This document shows positions 17,087 to 26,457 of a DNA stretch of 64,000 nt, one piece after another. Each line of letters starts with the position of its first letter. Position 1 is the first letter of the stretch. The stretch is from Virgibacillus_O sediminis. Its GTDB lineage: Bacteria > Bacillota > Bacilli > Bacillales > Amphibacillaceae. The stretch spans positions 11,870-75,869 of the forward strand of contig NZ_JBHRRZ010000035.1 of assembly GCF_042643265.1 (NCBI RefSeq), written 5' to 3'. Below the pieces are notes generated by a model. The model was not told the DNA's origin. It worked only from the letters and a program-made list of their open reading frames with translations, and did not search any database. A program made the translations under genes and the position numbers.

Positions 17087-17635
17087 ATGAAGGAAGACAT
17101 AGGGGCAAAAATTAAACAGCTGCGCAAGCAAAAAAAACAGACACTAAAGCAAATTTCCGAGCAGACCGACCTGTCGATCAGCTTCCTCTCCCAGCTGGAA
17201 AACGGAAAATCCTCCGTTACCCTCGAATCACTCAGAAAAATTTCCGATACACTTGGAGTAAATCCAAGCCACTTTTTCGATGAGCCGGAAGAAGAATCCA
17301 AGCAGGCAATCGTCCGAAACAGCTCCCATGTGACCGATGCCGGAAAAAATCCCTTTATCTACCGGGATCTGAGCGGCAAGATGGAAAATCCATTGTTCTC
17401 CCCCATCCTCGTAGTGTTGAACCCGGGTGAAAACCAAGGAAATAACATCACCCACAAGGGACAGGAATTCCTCTATGTATTGGAGGGCACGCTGACCGTG
17501 CTGATCAACCAGGAAGAGCATACACTTGAACCATCCGACAGCATCTTCGTCGATTCCTCCAGGCCCCATTACTGGCTGAACCGGACCAATCAAACGGTCA
17601 AATTCCTCTGCGTCTGGGCCAAGGGGCAAGGCTAA
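17087..17635 (+). CDS. XRE-family regulator with C-terminal cupin
   Basis: 182 residues: helix-turn-helix at about 5-60 (LKQISEQTDLSISFLSQLEN) and a cupin_2 domain at about 100-180 (THKGQEFLYVLEGTL, then SRPHYWLN). This class, like PuuR or SutR, senses a small ligand in the cupin. AGAGGTG precedes ATG 17087. It is divergent from the MFS-cyclodeaminase operon and probably controls it. Confidence 0.88.
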   Translation: MKEDIGAKIKQLRKQKKQTLKQISEQTDLSISFLSQLENGKSSVTLESLRKISDTLGVNPSHFFDEPEEESKQAIVRNSSHVTDAGKNPFIYRDLSGKMENPLFSPILVVLNPGENQGNNITHKGQEFLYVLEGTLTVLINQEEHTLEPSDSIFVDSSRPHYWLNRTNQTVKFLCVWAKGQG

Positions 17636-17692
17636 AGGCAGCTGGTGGTGGGCATCCGCCTGCCACTATACTTCCGAAAAAATCCTGAAAGT

Positions 17693-17732
17693 GAAAAGCC
17701 ACTTGGAACTGTAGAGCTCCAAGTGGCTTTTC
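17693..17732. terminator. Bidirectional terminator
   Basis: A 15-bp stem, GAAAAGCCACTTGGA with TCCAAGTGGCTTTTC, lies between the convergent regulator and phosphodiesterase genes. Confidence 0.9.
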
Positions 17733-17751
17733 ATGTGGCCATTCAACAATA

Positions 17752-18600
17752 CTAGTGATTCTTCACCGGATGATAATAAACATGCTCCGGATAGTCGGTG
17801 ATGATGCCATCTACATTCAGGTCAAACAAATGCTTGGCCTGTTCTTCGGATCTGGATGTATACGGATAAATTTCCATTCCTGCTGTATGTACGCTTTCGA
17901 CCAGTTCTGGTGTCACGATATTCATGTTCGGATTAAAAAAGTCGGCATAGGTGGCAAATTCCGCCAGCTGTTCATCCGTCACATCCGCCCAGCTCATTCC
18001 TGCCAATACCGCATGTGGCAGCTCCGGCAGCAGTTCCTTGGACTTCTTCACCGATTCATGGTTGAAAGACTGGATGACGATTTTTCCGTTGGCGGTCTTG
18101 TCCATATTGCGCTCCTTCAATGCTTCAGCCACTTTCTCCTCGATCCCTGGATACAGTTCAGGTGCTTTCAGTTCAATTAGGATTCCAACTTTCCCGCGGT
18201 AGGCATCCAACAGCTCTTCAAAGGTCGGCACCTTTTCCCCGGCAAATTCTTCACCAAACCAGCTTCCCGCATCCAATTGGCGGATCTCCTCCAATGTAAA
18301 ATCACCTACAAGCCCTGTTCCGTCTGTGGTCCTGTCCACGGTAGTATCATGGATCAATACAAGTTCTCCATCCTTGGTCATCTGCACATCGATCTCGACG
18401 TAGTCGGCCTTCATCTCAAACCCCTTCTCGAAGGCGGCCATCGTATTCTCCGGTGCATGGGCAGATGCCCCGCGATGGGCCACATTGATGATCTGCTGCT
18501 GTTCCCTCATCGACACTTCCCCTTCCGCCGCCATTGCCGGCATCGCAAACATGCCCAGCGAAACAAAGGCGATGGATAAAATACTGAATAAACGCTTCAT
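17752..18600 (-). CDS. Secreted glycerophosphodiester phosphodiesterase
   Basis: 282 residues. Signal peptide with cleavage after AMAA near residue 25. The catalytic GDPD motif HRGASAHAPENT is followed by EIDVQMTKDGELVLIHD, giving the His-Arg and Glu-x-Asp metal site. The ending NVDGIITDYPE is also standard. It hydrolyses glycerophosphodiesters outside the cell to glycerol 3-phosphate and an alcohol. Related to GlpQ of Bacillus. Monocistronic. Confidence 0.92.
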   Translation of the reverse strand: MKRLFSILSIAFVSLGMFAMPAMAAEGEVSMREQQQIINVAHRGASAHAPENTMAAFEKGFEMKADYVEIDVQMTKDGELVLIHDTTVDRTTDGTGLVGDFTLEEIRQLDAGSWFGEEFAGEKVPTFEELLDAYRGKVGILIELKAPELYPGIEEKVAEALKERNMDKTANGKIVIQSFNHESVKKSKELLPELPHAVLAGMSWADVTDEQLAEFATYADFFNPNMNIVTPELVESVHTAGMEIYPYTSRSEEQAKHLFDLNVDGIITDYPEHVYYHPVKNH

Positions 18601-18735
18601 GAATCCAACACTCCCTTAAGTTTGTTCAACTCTATTATAGAATCGGGATATGAACTAGAATTAAATAGAAGGTTAATAGTTTGTAAGAAAAACAGCGAAA
18701 TTTTTCCTATGACAAAAGCCGCCCCAGGCCCTGGC

Positions 18736-18790
18736 ACCATTCACTCGGGCCGGAACACCACCAACTCAGCCCCAACTCATCCCCCATTAT
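18736..18790 (-). repeat. 21-nt-period GCCCGAGT array, cluster 3 (degenerate)
   Basis: Minus-strand copy: ACTCGGGC, then ACTCAGCC 21 bases on, then a decayed ACTCAT. It lies between the divergent phosphodiesterase and deaminase genes. Confidence 0.6.
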
Positions 18791-18869
18791 CCAACACCAC
18801 TTGCTTTCCCTCTCTTTCCTCCCTTATCCTATACTTAATTTAATAGAATGATGGAGGGAGTATATTATT

Positions 18870-19325
18870 ATGGATCGATTTATGAAACGGGCCGTTGAGC
18901 TGGCGGCAGAAAATGTACGGGATGGCGGGCAGCCGTTTGGCGCTGTCCTGGTGAAAGGGGACGAGATGTTCACGGAGGGTGTGAATGAGCTGCATCATAC
19001 CTATGATATCAGCGGGCATGCGGAGATGCTGGCAATCCGCCGGGCACAGGAGAAGCTCGGGACCCATGACCTTTCCGGGTTTACCATGTATGCAAGCGGT
19101 GAGCCGTGTCCGATGTGTCTGACCGCCATGTATTTTGCCGGAATTGAAACGATCATCTACTGTGGCTCTGTCGAAGATGCTGCAGAAGCAGGACTGGAGA
19201 AATCAGCCTATATTTACAAGCAGCTCCAGAAATCAAAAACAACCCGGGATATCTCTATGAAACAGATGCCGCTAGAGGATGGGCAGGAGGACCCAATGAA
19301 GCTATGGCAGAACGAACGCCGGTAG
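18870..19325 (+). CDS. Guanine deaminase-like nucleoside deaminase
   Basis: 151 residues. Zinc-dependent CDA fold: HAEMLAIRRA (His ligand and catalytic Glu) and GEPCPMCLTAMY (two Cys ligands). The length and the segment EDAAEAGLEKSAYIYK match B. subtilis GuaD (guanine to xanthine) better than the tRNA adenosine deaminase TadA. GGAGGGAG lies upstream of the ATG. Monocistronic, no purine genes adjoin. Confidence 0.85.
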   Translation: MDRFMKRAVELAAENVRDGGQPFGAVLVKGDEMFTEGVNELHHTYDISGHAEMLAIRRAQEKLGTHDLSGFTMYASGEPCPMCLTAMYFAGIETIIYCGSVEDAAEAGLEKSAYIYKQLQKSKTTRDISMKQMPLEDGQEDPMKLWQNERR

Positions 19326-19485
19326 TCCGACAGATAGACCGGCGATGGTTCGCTTCTTTCAAGCACATGGGAAATATCCTTCTATTTTCTCTTTCAATCA
19401 ATAATTCAGTCTTTTATCCTTGTTAAATCCTTTGTCTGCTGTTAATTTAAAGGAATAGGCCAAAAGATGGTAGGAGGAACGAAGG

Positions 19486-19896
19486 ATGAAGAGTGCAACT
19501 CCCTATATTTTTATAGAGAACTGCAAGCAGGAAATGAAATACTACCAAAGAATCCTGGGGGGCGAGATAAAAAACGTCCATTTGGCTGACGGAATAGCTA
19601 TGTTTAAGGGCCATGAGGGGAAAGTGCTGCACGGCGAACTGCATTTTAAAGACTGTATCATCCACTTTTCCGATATATTTGAAAGCGTGAGCATTGGGGA
19701 TCAAGTGAAAGTCTGCCTGGAATTCGATAGCGAGAAAGAGATCCGCCGGGTATACCGTTCGTTTCTTGATGGCGGACATGCTGCCCCGGCACTGCAGTCG
19801 ACCTTCTGGGGTGCGCTACACGCCAATGTCACAGATAAAAATGGCATCGGCTGGCTTTTGAATTATCAGGGAAAGGCAGATAGTGAAAATCAATAA
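19486..19896 (+). CDS. VOC/glyoxalase-fold protein, PhnB/YjdN type
   Basis: 136 residues with the PhnB-like beginning TPYIFIENCKQEMKYYQRILGG and a late GALHANVTDKNGIGWLLNY. A vicinal-oxygen-chelate fold is likely. Many members of this subgroup lack an assigned reaction. GGAGGAACG precedes the ATG. Monocistronic. Confidence 0.8.
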   Translation: MKSATPYIFIENCKQEMKYYQRILGGEIKNVHLADGIAMFKGHEGKVLHGELHFKDCIIHFSDIFESVSIGDQVKVCLEFDSEKEIRRVYRSFLDGGHAAPALQSTFWGALHANVTDKNGIGWLLNYQGKADSENQ

Positions 19897-19966
19897 ATAG
19901 TGGAATGTTATGCATTCTGCAAACAGATTCTCCATTGGCCGATAAAGTCACTAGTCGATAGTCAGA

Positions 19967-20001
19967 CCCGGACGGTTTCCATACGTCCGGGCCTATTTTT
20001 T
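19967..20001 (+). terminator. Terminator after the VOC gene
   Basis: CCCGGACG pairs with CGTCCGGG over 9 bases, then CCTATTTTTT. The T-run overlaps the stop codon of the convergent FUSC gene. Confidence 0.85.
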
Positions 20002-22146
20002 CTCCGCTCCTAGTTCCACACTCATACGGACGATCGATTTATTAATCTGCCAAACATAATACAGATGGTGGATCAGGTCGATATGTGCCTCCTGATTCAC
20101 CCCCGGCACCAGCCGCTCCAGCTGTCCGCGTTCCTCCTCCAATGAATATACGGCTCCCTTCTCTCCCTTGAGCAGCAGGGAAAGGGTGTCGATATTATTT
20201 CCCAGCTTTTCCTCTACCTGCCGGAAGGTATCCTCCAATTCCGCCGGATAGTCAAAGTTTTTCCGGTACGACGAGGCGACCAGCTGCCTTGCATAATAAT
20301 TGATGGCGGTAAATACGGTCACCCACCGGCTCGTCCGCGAATGGCTTCGTGCCGCTGTCCGCTTCATGAGCGGCTGGGCCTGGTCCTCGATCTGCTGGAG
20401 TTTTGTATCAATATCAATGGCCGATCCGGTCAGCCCCTTCACACTCACATCTTCCCGAAACCTTCTAACATAACTGAGGACAAATGGTTTCAGTTCCTCC
20501 AGATAGTCATTGGATACCTCGGTAACTTTATCCGTCGTCCTGGTCGGGAACAGAAATACGGATACGACATAGGCGATTAATGCCCCGGCAATAGTGTCGA
20601 TCACCCGCTCCCCGATCAGGGCAAAGCTGATGCCGCCAAGCAGGATGTCATACATGAAGGCGATCAAAATGGTGATGAACACGCTCATCCATGTATAGGA
20701 AACCGGGAACAGATAGATGGACAAAAACACGACCACTACCAGGAGGAAGAGCTCGAGCTGAGGACTCCCGCCAAGAAGCTTTGCCAGCAGAAAGCCGATC
20801 ACTGCCCCGATTATCGTGCCCACCGAGCGCTGCATCCCCTTTCGATAGGTGCGGCCGATCGATTCCGTGCCAAGCAGGCAGATGAACGTCGTTAATAGAA
20901 CCCAGTACGGCTGCACCGGGGAGATGAGCTTTCCGACGAAAATGGCGATGATGCTCGCCACCAGAGCCTGGAATGCCTTCTTGGCGGCCGGTGACAGCTC
21001 CTTCTTCTCATCTTCTTCCTCTTTCTCCTGTTCCACGTCCTCCTCTTCCGCTTCCTCAGGGTCCTCTCCATCCTTCCCCGCTTGGAGATGCTGCCTTATC
21101 GAAAATCCTGCAGCGACGATATGATTGGCAATTGATTCGATACGGCGGATGAGGAACAGCCATCCCTTTGACGAATCCCCCGTCTCCATAAATTCCCGGA
21201 TAACATTCCTTAATGCCTCGACAGCCAGTGCCGCCTCCTCCAGGTGATGTTCTTCCGAATAGACATCCGCATCCCGGAGGGCAGTCATCACCCAGACCAG
21301 CAGACGGCGCAGTTCTTCGATGTCAAATGCATCCGCAGATTTCAGCCCATAGATGGCTTCGGTCAGCGTCTCCATCAGCATGCCGGCATCAAATACATAT
21401 AGGCGCAGCCGTGTCTGCTTTAGTCCCGGCCAAAGCTCCTGGACATCCTGTTCATTCAGGTTTCCGGCCACCGTGCGGGCATAGCTGCGCAGCTTCTGGA
21501 CGTTCTGGTCGATCTTTTTCCTGCGCGCTTCATCCAATTCCTTTTCCTCCAAGCCCTGGATCAGCAGGTCGAACGTCAAATTGGCCTGGATATGAAAGGA
21601 GCGCATGCTCGATTTGAGCACCTGTGCCGAGCTTTGAAACAGGATAAAGTTGAACAGGAAGGCAGACACCACCCCGATGGCGATACCCATATACACCCAT
21701 GGCAGCTCTCCCGGGGCAAGATCCATGATGGAAGAAAAATAGATCGTCATAAAGCCGATCTGGCCGATGCTAAAATACCTGCTGCCAAACTTGGAAAAAT
21801 AATAGCTCCCGAAAATGATCAGTATCAGGATAATATCAATGTAATAGACTTCCGGGAGTTGCGACCCAATCGTCATCCCAGCAGCCGCGGATATTCCAAG
21901 CAACAAGGTGGTCACTTTCTTTTGGTTTTTTGTGTCATCCATGACCATGACAATGCCCATCATCCCGACGAGCCCCGCAATCATGGCAGGCGTGAGATAG
22001 GCATTGCCGGCCACATGTAGGATAAGCAAAGTGACCAGCACCGAACAAAGCAGGCTCATGGTCGCTTTCCCAGCACTTTTAAACCTTGTCCGGCCCGGAT
22101 CCGCTGCGGCCATCCTCCCCTTCCAGTGATACAGCCAACTCTTCAT
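19993..22146 (-). CDS. FUSC family membrane protein, second copy
   Basis: 717 residues from the ATG at 22146 (AAAGAGGAG upstream; the reading from 22170 has no site). Same two-bundle layout as 10961-12868: helices at about 25-165 and 395-560, a long cytoplasmic region with a Glu/Asp-rich stretch (about 365-390), and RKGMQRSVGTIIGAVIGF in the second bundle. Probably an exporter of aromatic or amphiphilic acids. The two copies differ in length and are not tandem. Confidence 0.82.
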   Translation of the reverse strand: MKSWLYHWKGRMAAADPGRTRFKSAGKATMSLLCSVLVTLLILHVAGNAYLTPAMIAGLVGMMGIVMVMDDTKNQKKVTTLLLGISAAAGMTIGSQLPEVYYIDIILILIIFGSYYFSKFGSRYFSIGQIGFMTIYFSSIMDLAPGELPWVYMGIAIGVVSAFLFNFILFQSSAQVLKSSMRSFHIQANLTFDLLIQGLEEKELDEARRKKIDQNVQKLRSYARTVAGNLNEQDVQELWPGLKQTRLRLYVFDAGMLMETLTEAIYGLKSADAFDIEELRRLLVWVMTALRDADVYSEEHHLEEAALAVEALRNVIREFMETGDSSKGWLFLIRRIESIANHIVAAGFSIRQHLQAGKDGEDPEEAEEEDVEQEKEEEDEKKELSPAAKKAFQALVASIIAIFVGKLISPVQPYWVLLTTFICLLGTESIGRTYRKGMQRSVGTIIGAVIGFLLAKLLGGSPQLELFLLVVVVFLSIYLFPVSYTWMSVFITILIAFMYDILLGGISFALIGERVIDTIAGALIAYVVSVFLFPTRTTDKVTEVSNDYLEELKPFVLSYVRRFREDVSVKGLTGSAIDIDTKLQQIEDQAQPLMKRTAARSHSRTSRWVTVFTAINYYARQLVASSYRKNFDYPAELEDTFRQVEEKLGNNIDTLSLLLKGEKGAVYSLEEERGQLERLVPGVNQEAHIDLIHHLYYVWQINKSIVRMSVELGAEKK

Positions 22147-22447
22147 AGGAACTCCTCTTTCCAACAACATTTAGTTCATCCATTATAACACCCGAACTTC
22201 CATTATCCATTACTTACCCTTCCCTATTAATGGAAAACATTTCATGGAGTGAGACAGGTGCCCGGCCTTTTACCCGAAAAAAATCTCGCCTATTCCGGCT
22301 CTACCCTATAAGATCCGGATAGCTCTTGAACTGCGGTAGGCAGTTTGAAGGGTTGAACGCCGATGATTCGTACGTTCCCTGCATATTTTCTCCCATTTTT
22401 GGGCACGCTAGCAGTTATACTAAGAGACTAGTGAAGGTGGGTACAAA
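22147..22447. other. Intergenic region between divergent FUSC and DUF3231 genes
   Basis: Divergent promoter region. TATACT near 22414 could be a -10 for the DUF3231 gene. No gene, repeat or riboswitch recognised. Confidence 0.35.
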
Positions 22448-23437
22448 ATGGAGCAGGAATATCATGCCGGGCTTTCTTCGGCGGAAATGGCCAATTTATG
22501 GACAACCTATCAGGGGGACTCGATGTCAATCTGTGTATTCAGCTATTTCCTCAAGCATGTGGAAGATGAGGACGTAAAAAAGCTGATGACCCGGGCGCTG
22601 GACATTTCCCGAAATCATGTGGAAATGATCCGGAGAATCTTCAAGGTAGAGGACATTCATATACCTCAAGGATTCGGGGAACAGGATGTGAATCTCGGTG
22701 CAGACAGCCTGTTCACCGATGTGTTCTATCTGCATTATGTAAAGCAGATGGCCAAGGGAGGGCTCGAAACCTATTCCAGGTTGCTGCCGGACATCTACCG
22801 CAGAGACATCCGGGCATTTTTCTCCAACTGCCTCACCTCCACCGTGGAGTTAAATGATGCAGTGACAAGGCTGATGTTGGAGAAAGGCATTGCTGTCCGA
22901 CCGCCGGCCATCCCGGAGGCAAAAAAAGTCGAGTTTGTAGAGAAGCAATCCTTCCTGCTTGAAGGCCTTGGGGACCGGCCGCTGACAGGCTTGGAAGTTT
23001 CCAACCTCCATAAAAATATCCTGACCAATGAACTCGGTTCCGCCCTTGCGACAGCCTTCAGCCAGGTGGTCGAGTCGGATAGGCTCCGGAAATATATCCT
23101 GCGCGGCAAAGATATTTCCATCAAACATGTCCGGGTGTTCACGGATTATCTGAATAACCACTCGCTCCCAGCACCGACAACCATCGACGAGACGGTCACC
23201 GATTCAACGGAAGCACCATTTTCCGATAAGCTGATTTCCTACCATTTCAATCTGATGACCTATTCTGGCATGGGCAACTATGGCTCCTCCATTTCCCAGA
23301 GCCAGCGCAGCGACTTGGCGATCGACTATTCCCGGTTGCTTACGGAAATTATGAAATTCGGGGAAGACGGCATCAATATCATGATTGACAACGGATGGCT
23401 GGAACAACCGCCGATGGCTGCGGAAAGGAAAAGTTAG
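22448..23437 (+). CDS. DUF3231 family protein
   Basis: 329 residues built from two similar all-helical halves (about 5-165 and 175-320), as in DUF3231 proteins of spore formers, whose fold resembles ferritin-like bundles. Each half has a His within a helix (ISRNHVEMIRR and DISIKHVRVF). GAAGGTG precedes the ATG. Function unknown. Monocistronic, with its own terminator. Confidence 0.8.
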   Translation: MEQEYHAGLSSAEMANLWTTYQGDSMSICVFSYFLKHVEDEDVKKLMTRALDISRNHVEMIRRIFKVEDIHIPQGFGEQDVNLGADSLFTDVFYLHYVKQMAKGGLETYSRLLPDIYRRDIRAFFSNCLTSTVELNDAVTRLMLEKGIAVRPPAIPEAKKVEFVEKQSFLLEGLGDRPLTGLEVSNLHKNILTNELGSALATAFSQVVESDRLRKYILRGKDISIKHVRVFTDYLNNHSLPAPTTIDETVTDSTEAPFSDKLISYHFNLMTYSGMGNYGSSISQSQRSDLAIDYSRLLTEIMKFGEDGINIMIDNGWLEQPPMAAERKS

Positions 23438-23447
23438 CATGCACCGA

Positions 23448-23482
23448 GAAAAGGCCGGAGGGGCGTTCCCTCCGGCCTTTTC
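23448..23482. terminator. Bidirectional terminator
   Basis: A 15-bp stem, GAAAAGGCCGGAGGG with CCCTCCGGCCTTTTC, lies between the DUF3231 gene and the convergent yko operon. Confidence 0.92.
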
Positions 23483-23487
23483 ATCAT

Positions 23488-24267
23488 TCAGTAGCGCTTT
23501 CCGAATATATTCAGATAACCGAGATAATACGACAGGATAAATACTGCCGCCAGCATGCCGATCATCAGCACAAAGAACAGCCAGTCACGCTTTTCCACCT
23601 TCATTTGATGATAATGGGTGCGGTCCTTATCTCCCGTGAATCCCTTCGACTCCATTGCAATAGCGACACGCTCCGCTTTCCGGATGCCGTTGGCGAGGAG
23701 AGGGATGGCATAGCGGCGGAATTGGTTCAGCCGTCCCTTGATTCCCTTTGTGCGGCCGACACCACGGATGCGGTGGGCCTGCTTGAGCACCTGCAGTTCA
23801 TGCTGGAAAATCGGCAGGAATCGGTAGCCGGCCAGTATACCATAGGTGATTTTCGGCGGCAGTTTGCATTGCTGCATGAAGCTCAGCATCAGCTTTGTCG
23901 AATCCGTTGTGAGGATAAACAATAGAGACAAAGCACCAAAGCATAGCGACCTCAGCGCCAGGCTGATGCCGGTCTGGATGCTTCCTGTCGTGACCTCCAG
24001 CCCCCAGAGGCTAAACACCACTTCCCCATAGGAAAAGGTCTGATTGGCATACAGCACCGTCATCCAGGCAAATCCCAAGGCGATCAATACGAACGGGCTG
24101 AACAGCTTCAGCCAGCGCAAGGTAGGAATGTCGGTCATCGAAAACGTTATTCCGAGGATGAACAGGAAATACAATAGCGGGGTGAACACGTCAAACGTGA
24201 ACCCAAGCATGATTCCCGGTATCAGCACAGCGAATGCCTTGATGGACGGGTTAATGGATGAGATCAT
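23488..24267 (-). CDS. ykoC: ECF transporter transmembrane (T) component YkoC
   Basis: 259 residues from ATG 24267, which overlaps the end of ykoD by 17 bases with GGAAGG upstream; the longer reading from 24372 lies inside ykoD. About five membrane segments. The cytoplasmic coupling helices carry AHRIRGVG and AMESKGFTG, the two Ala-Arg-Gly-type motifs of EcfT proteins. It couples the ATPase to the substrate-binding YkoE. Last gene of the riboswitch-controlled operon. Confidence 0.9.
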   Translation of the reverse strand: MISSINPSIKAFAVLIPGIMLGFTFDVFTPLLYFLFILGITFSMTDIPTLRWLKLFSPFVLIALGFAWMTVLYANQTFSYGEVVFSLWGLEVTTGSIQTGISLALRSLCFGALSLLFILTTDSTKLMLSFMQQCKLPPKITYGILAGYRFLPIFQHELQVLKQAHRIRGVGRTKGIKGRLNQFRRYAIPLLANGIRKAERVAIAMESKGFTGDKDRTHYHQMKVEKRDWLFFVLMIGMLAAVFILSYYLGYLNIFGKRY

Positions 24268-25846
24268 ACACCACACCTTCCTTCCGATCCAGGCGCATCC
24301 TTGCAGGCAGCCTGAGCCTTGCCTCCTGAAGAAGTTCCTCTTTTTCCCACAGCTTCTCCGGCGATCCGTCATAGGCTAGCTTGCCATGCTGCAGCACAGA
24401 GACACGATCCGCGGCATCGACGATATCCATGTCATGGGTCACAAATACAATCGCCGTCCCCTTGCTCTTCAATTCCATCACATAATGCATCAACTCCGCC
24501 GTAGTGGCCGCGTCCTGCCCGAATGTCGGCTCATCGAACAGCAGGATGTCCGGTGTCTCATCGAGCACCGTCGCCACACTGAGCCGGCGTTTCTGCCCGC
24601 CACTTAAAGAGAAGGGATTGCTGTCATGCTGCTTTTCCAAATGGAACTGCCGCATCAGCTCCCCTGCCGCTTGTTCCATTTCCTCTTCGGCATAGCCGTT
24701 CAGCCTCATGCCGAACGTCAGCTCCTCGTACACGGTATCGGTGATGAACTGATGTTCCGGATTCTGAAACACAAACCCCAGCCGCTTCCGGAGTTCATTT
24801 TCATCCCATTTTTCCAGTTTTCGTCCGGAAAGCAAGACATTTCCCTTACTTGGCGTTAGCAGTCCAGCCATCAGCTGCAGAAGTGTCGATTTCCCTGCAC
24901 CATTCTCACCGACGATCGCGACAAACTCCCCGCCACGGATATCCATGCTCACATCTTCAAGTACCTGCTGTTTTTTCCGGGAAAACGCAAGCCCGTCAAC
25001 AGACAGCACTGATTCCTCCGATGGGGCGGCGATTGGCAGGACATCCCGGAGGTCCTTTGCATCGGAATATGCCCTTGGCAGGAAGACACCCTCCTGCTCA
25101 AGCAGCTGCTTTTGTTCTGTCAACAGCCGCTCCGGCGTATCATCAGCCAGCAGCTGTCCATCCCGGCCAATCACCAGCACCCGGTCGATCAGTTCCAACC
25201 AGTCATCGGCCTGATGCTCGATGATCAGGACAGACATGCCTCTCTCCTCTTGGATTTCCTGCACGAGTTCAATAAATTCCAGACTTGAGACGGGATCGAG
25301 ATTGGCAGTTGGCTCATCAAGAATCAGCATTTCCGGCTCAAGCAAGAGGACAGCGGCAAGCGCAATCTTCTGCTTCTGCCCGCCGGACAGCTCATGGATT
25401 TTGTTTTGCTCAAATCCTTCCATCCCGACAGCCTTCAGCACTTCCTTGATCCGCCCTTTGATTTCAGAGGCAGGAAATTTCCGGTTTTCCAACGTGAATG
25501 CCAGCTCATCATCGACCGTAATCATGCAGAACTGGCTCTCCGGATCCTGAAACACAATGCCGATCTCTTGATTCAGCTCTCCTTTTTCAAACTCGCTAAT
25601 ATGCCTGCCATGGAAATAGATGTCCCCCGTTGCAGTCCCTTCGACCGCATCGGGATACAACCCGTTCAGGCAGAGGGCCAGGCTGCTTTTCCCGGCACCA
25701 CTCGCCCCCATCAGGAGGGTTACTTCATTCTCATTCAGTGCAAAGCTGAGCCGGTTGAACAATGGCTGTTCATCGATTTCCTCATAGGAAAAGGAATAGT
25801 CACGCACCTCGATCACCGGCTTCGGCTGGACATTAAGCTGCTCCAT
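24251..25846 (-). CDS. ykoD: Double ABC ATPase of the ECF thiamine/HMP transporter YkoD
   Basis: 531 residues with two fused ATPase domains. Domain 1 (about 10-260): Walker A GASGAGKSS, signature LSGGQKQ, Walker B MLILDEPTANLD. Domain 2 (about 280-500): GENGAGKST, LSGGQKRR, ILLFDEPTFGQD. It powers vitamin uptake by the YkoE-YkoC membrane pair. Overlaps ykoE by 14 bases, which indicates translational coupling. Confidence 0.93.
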   Translation of the reverse strand: MEQLNVQPKPVIEVRDYSFSYEEIDEQPLFNRLSFALNENEVTLLMGASGAGKSSLALCLNGLYPDAVEGTATGDIYFHGRHISEFEKGELNQEIGIVFQDPESQFCMITVDDELAFTLENRKFPASEIKGRIKEVLKAVGMEGFEQNKIHELSGGQKQKIALAAVLLLEPEMLILDEPTANLDPVSSLEFIELVQEIQEERGMSVLIIEHQADDWLELIDRVLVIGRDGQLLADDTPERLLTEQKQLLEQEGVFLPRAYSDAKDLRDVLPIAAPSEESVLSVDGLAFSRKKQQVLEDVSMDIRGGEFVAIVGENGAGKSTLLQLMAGLLTPSKGNVLLSGRKLEKWDENELRKRLGFVFQNPEHQFITDTVYEELTFGMRLNGYAEEEMEQAAGELMRQFHLEKQHDSNPFSLSGGQKRRLSVATVLDETPDILLFDEPTFGQDAATTAELMHYVMELKSKGTAIVFVTHDMDIVDAADRVSVLQHGKLAYDGSPEKLWEKEELLQEARLRLPARMRLDRKEGVVYDLIH

Positions 25847-26438
25847 ATTTCCGCTTCCTTTTCAGTTCCTTTCCTAAAGCATAGCCGCGCAACACACCGG
25901 TTTTGGCGAGCTGGTCGCTGAGCCATTTTCCAAGAACTCCGGCGAGCAATGCTCCACTGATCATCCTCACAATTAAGGTAGAAACGATCAGCCACGGCGC
26001 AAGCGCAATATTACCGGCCGAGAATAGGTTCCAGACGAAGCTGAAGACGGCTGCAGACACCCCTGACAACACGAGGATCCTTAGCCGGTAATACTTCCAT
26101 TTTGTCGCAGCGAATACGGCTTCTGCACCTAGTCCTTGGATGGCGGCGGCAAGGATTAGGCCCGGCCCTGCCGCTGAACCGAGCAATACTTCCACGACCC
26201 CGGCAATCAATTCCGCAGTAAAGGCGACACCTGGCTTACGCAGGATATAGGCCGCCATGATCGAGACAATGAACCAGATGCCAAAAATGATCTCATAACC
26301 GAACGGCGCCAGGCCGAATGGCACGAGAATATTTCGGATCCCCTGTCCAACAAGGAAAAACACGAGATAAATGACACCAAACACCACACCTAATATGGAC
26401 ATCAGGACAATTTCTTTCAATTTCCATTGATTGGTCAT
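25833..26438 (-). CDS. ykoE: ECF transporter substrate-specificity component YkoE (thiamine/HMP)
   Basis: 201 residues, about six membrane segments, beginning MTNQWKLKEIVLMSILG with the family segment EIIFGIWFIVSIMAAYI. YkoE is the S component of the thiamine or hydroxymethylpyrimidine transporter. It lies 19 bases after ykoF and overlaps ykoD. Confidence 0.92.
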   Translation of the reverse strand: MTNQWKLKEIVLMSILGVVFGVIYLVFFLVGQGIRNILVPFGLAPFGYEIIFGIWFIVSIMAAYILRKPGVAFTAELIAGVVEVLLGSAAGPGLILAAAIQGLGAEAVFAATKWKYYRLRILVLSGVSAAVFSFVWNLFSAGNIALAPWLIVSTLIVRMISGALLAGVLGKWLSDQLAKTGVLRGYALGKELKRKRKYGAA

Positions 26439-26457
26439 CTTGTTAACTCCTTTCTTC

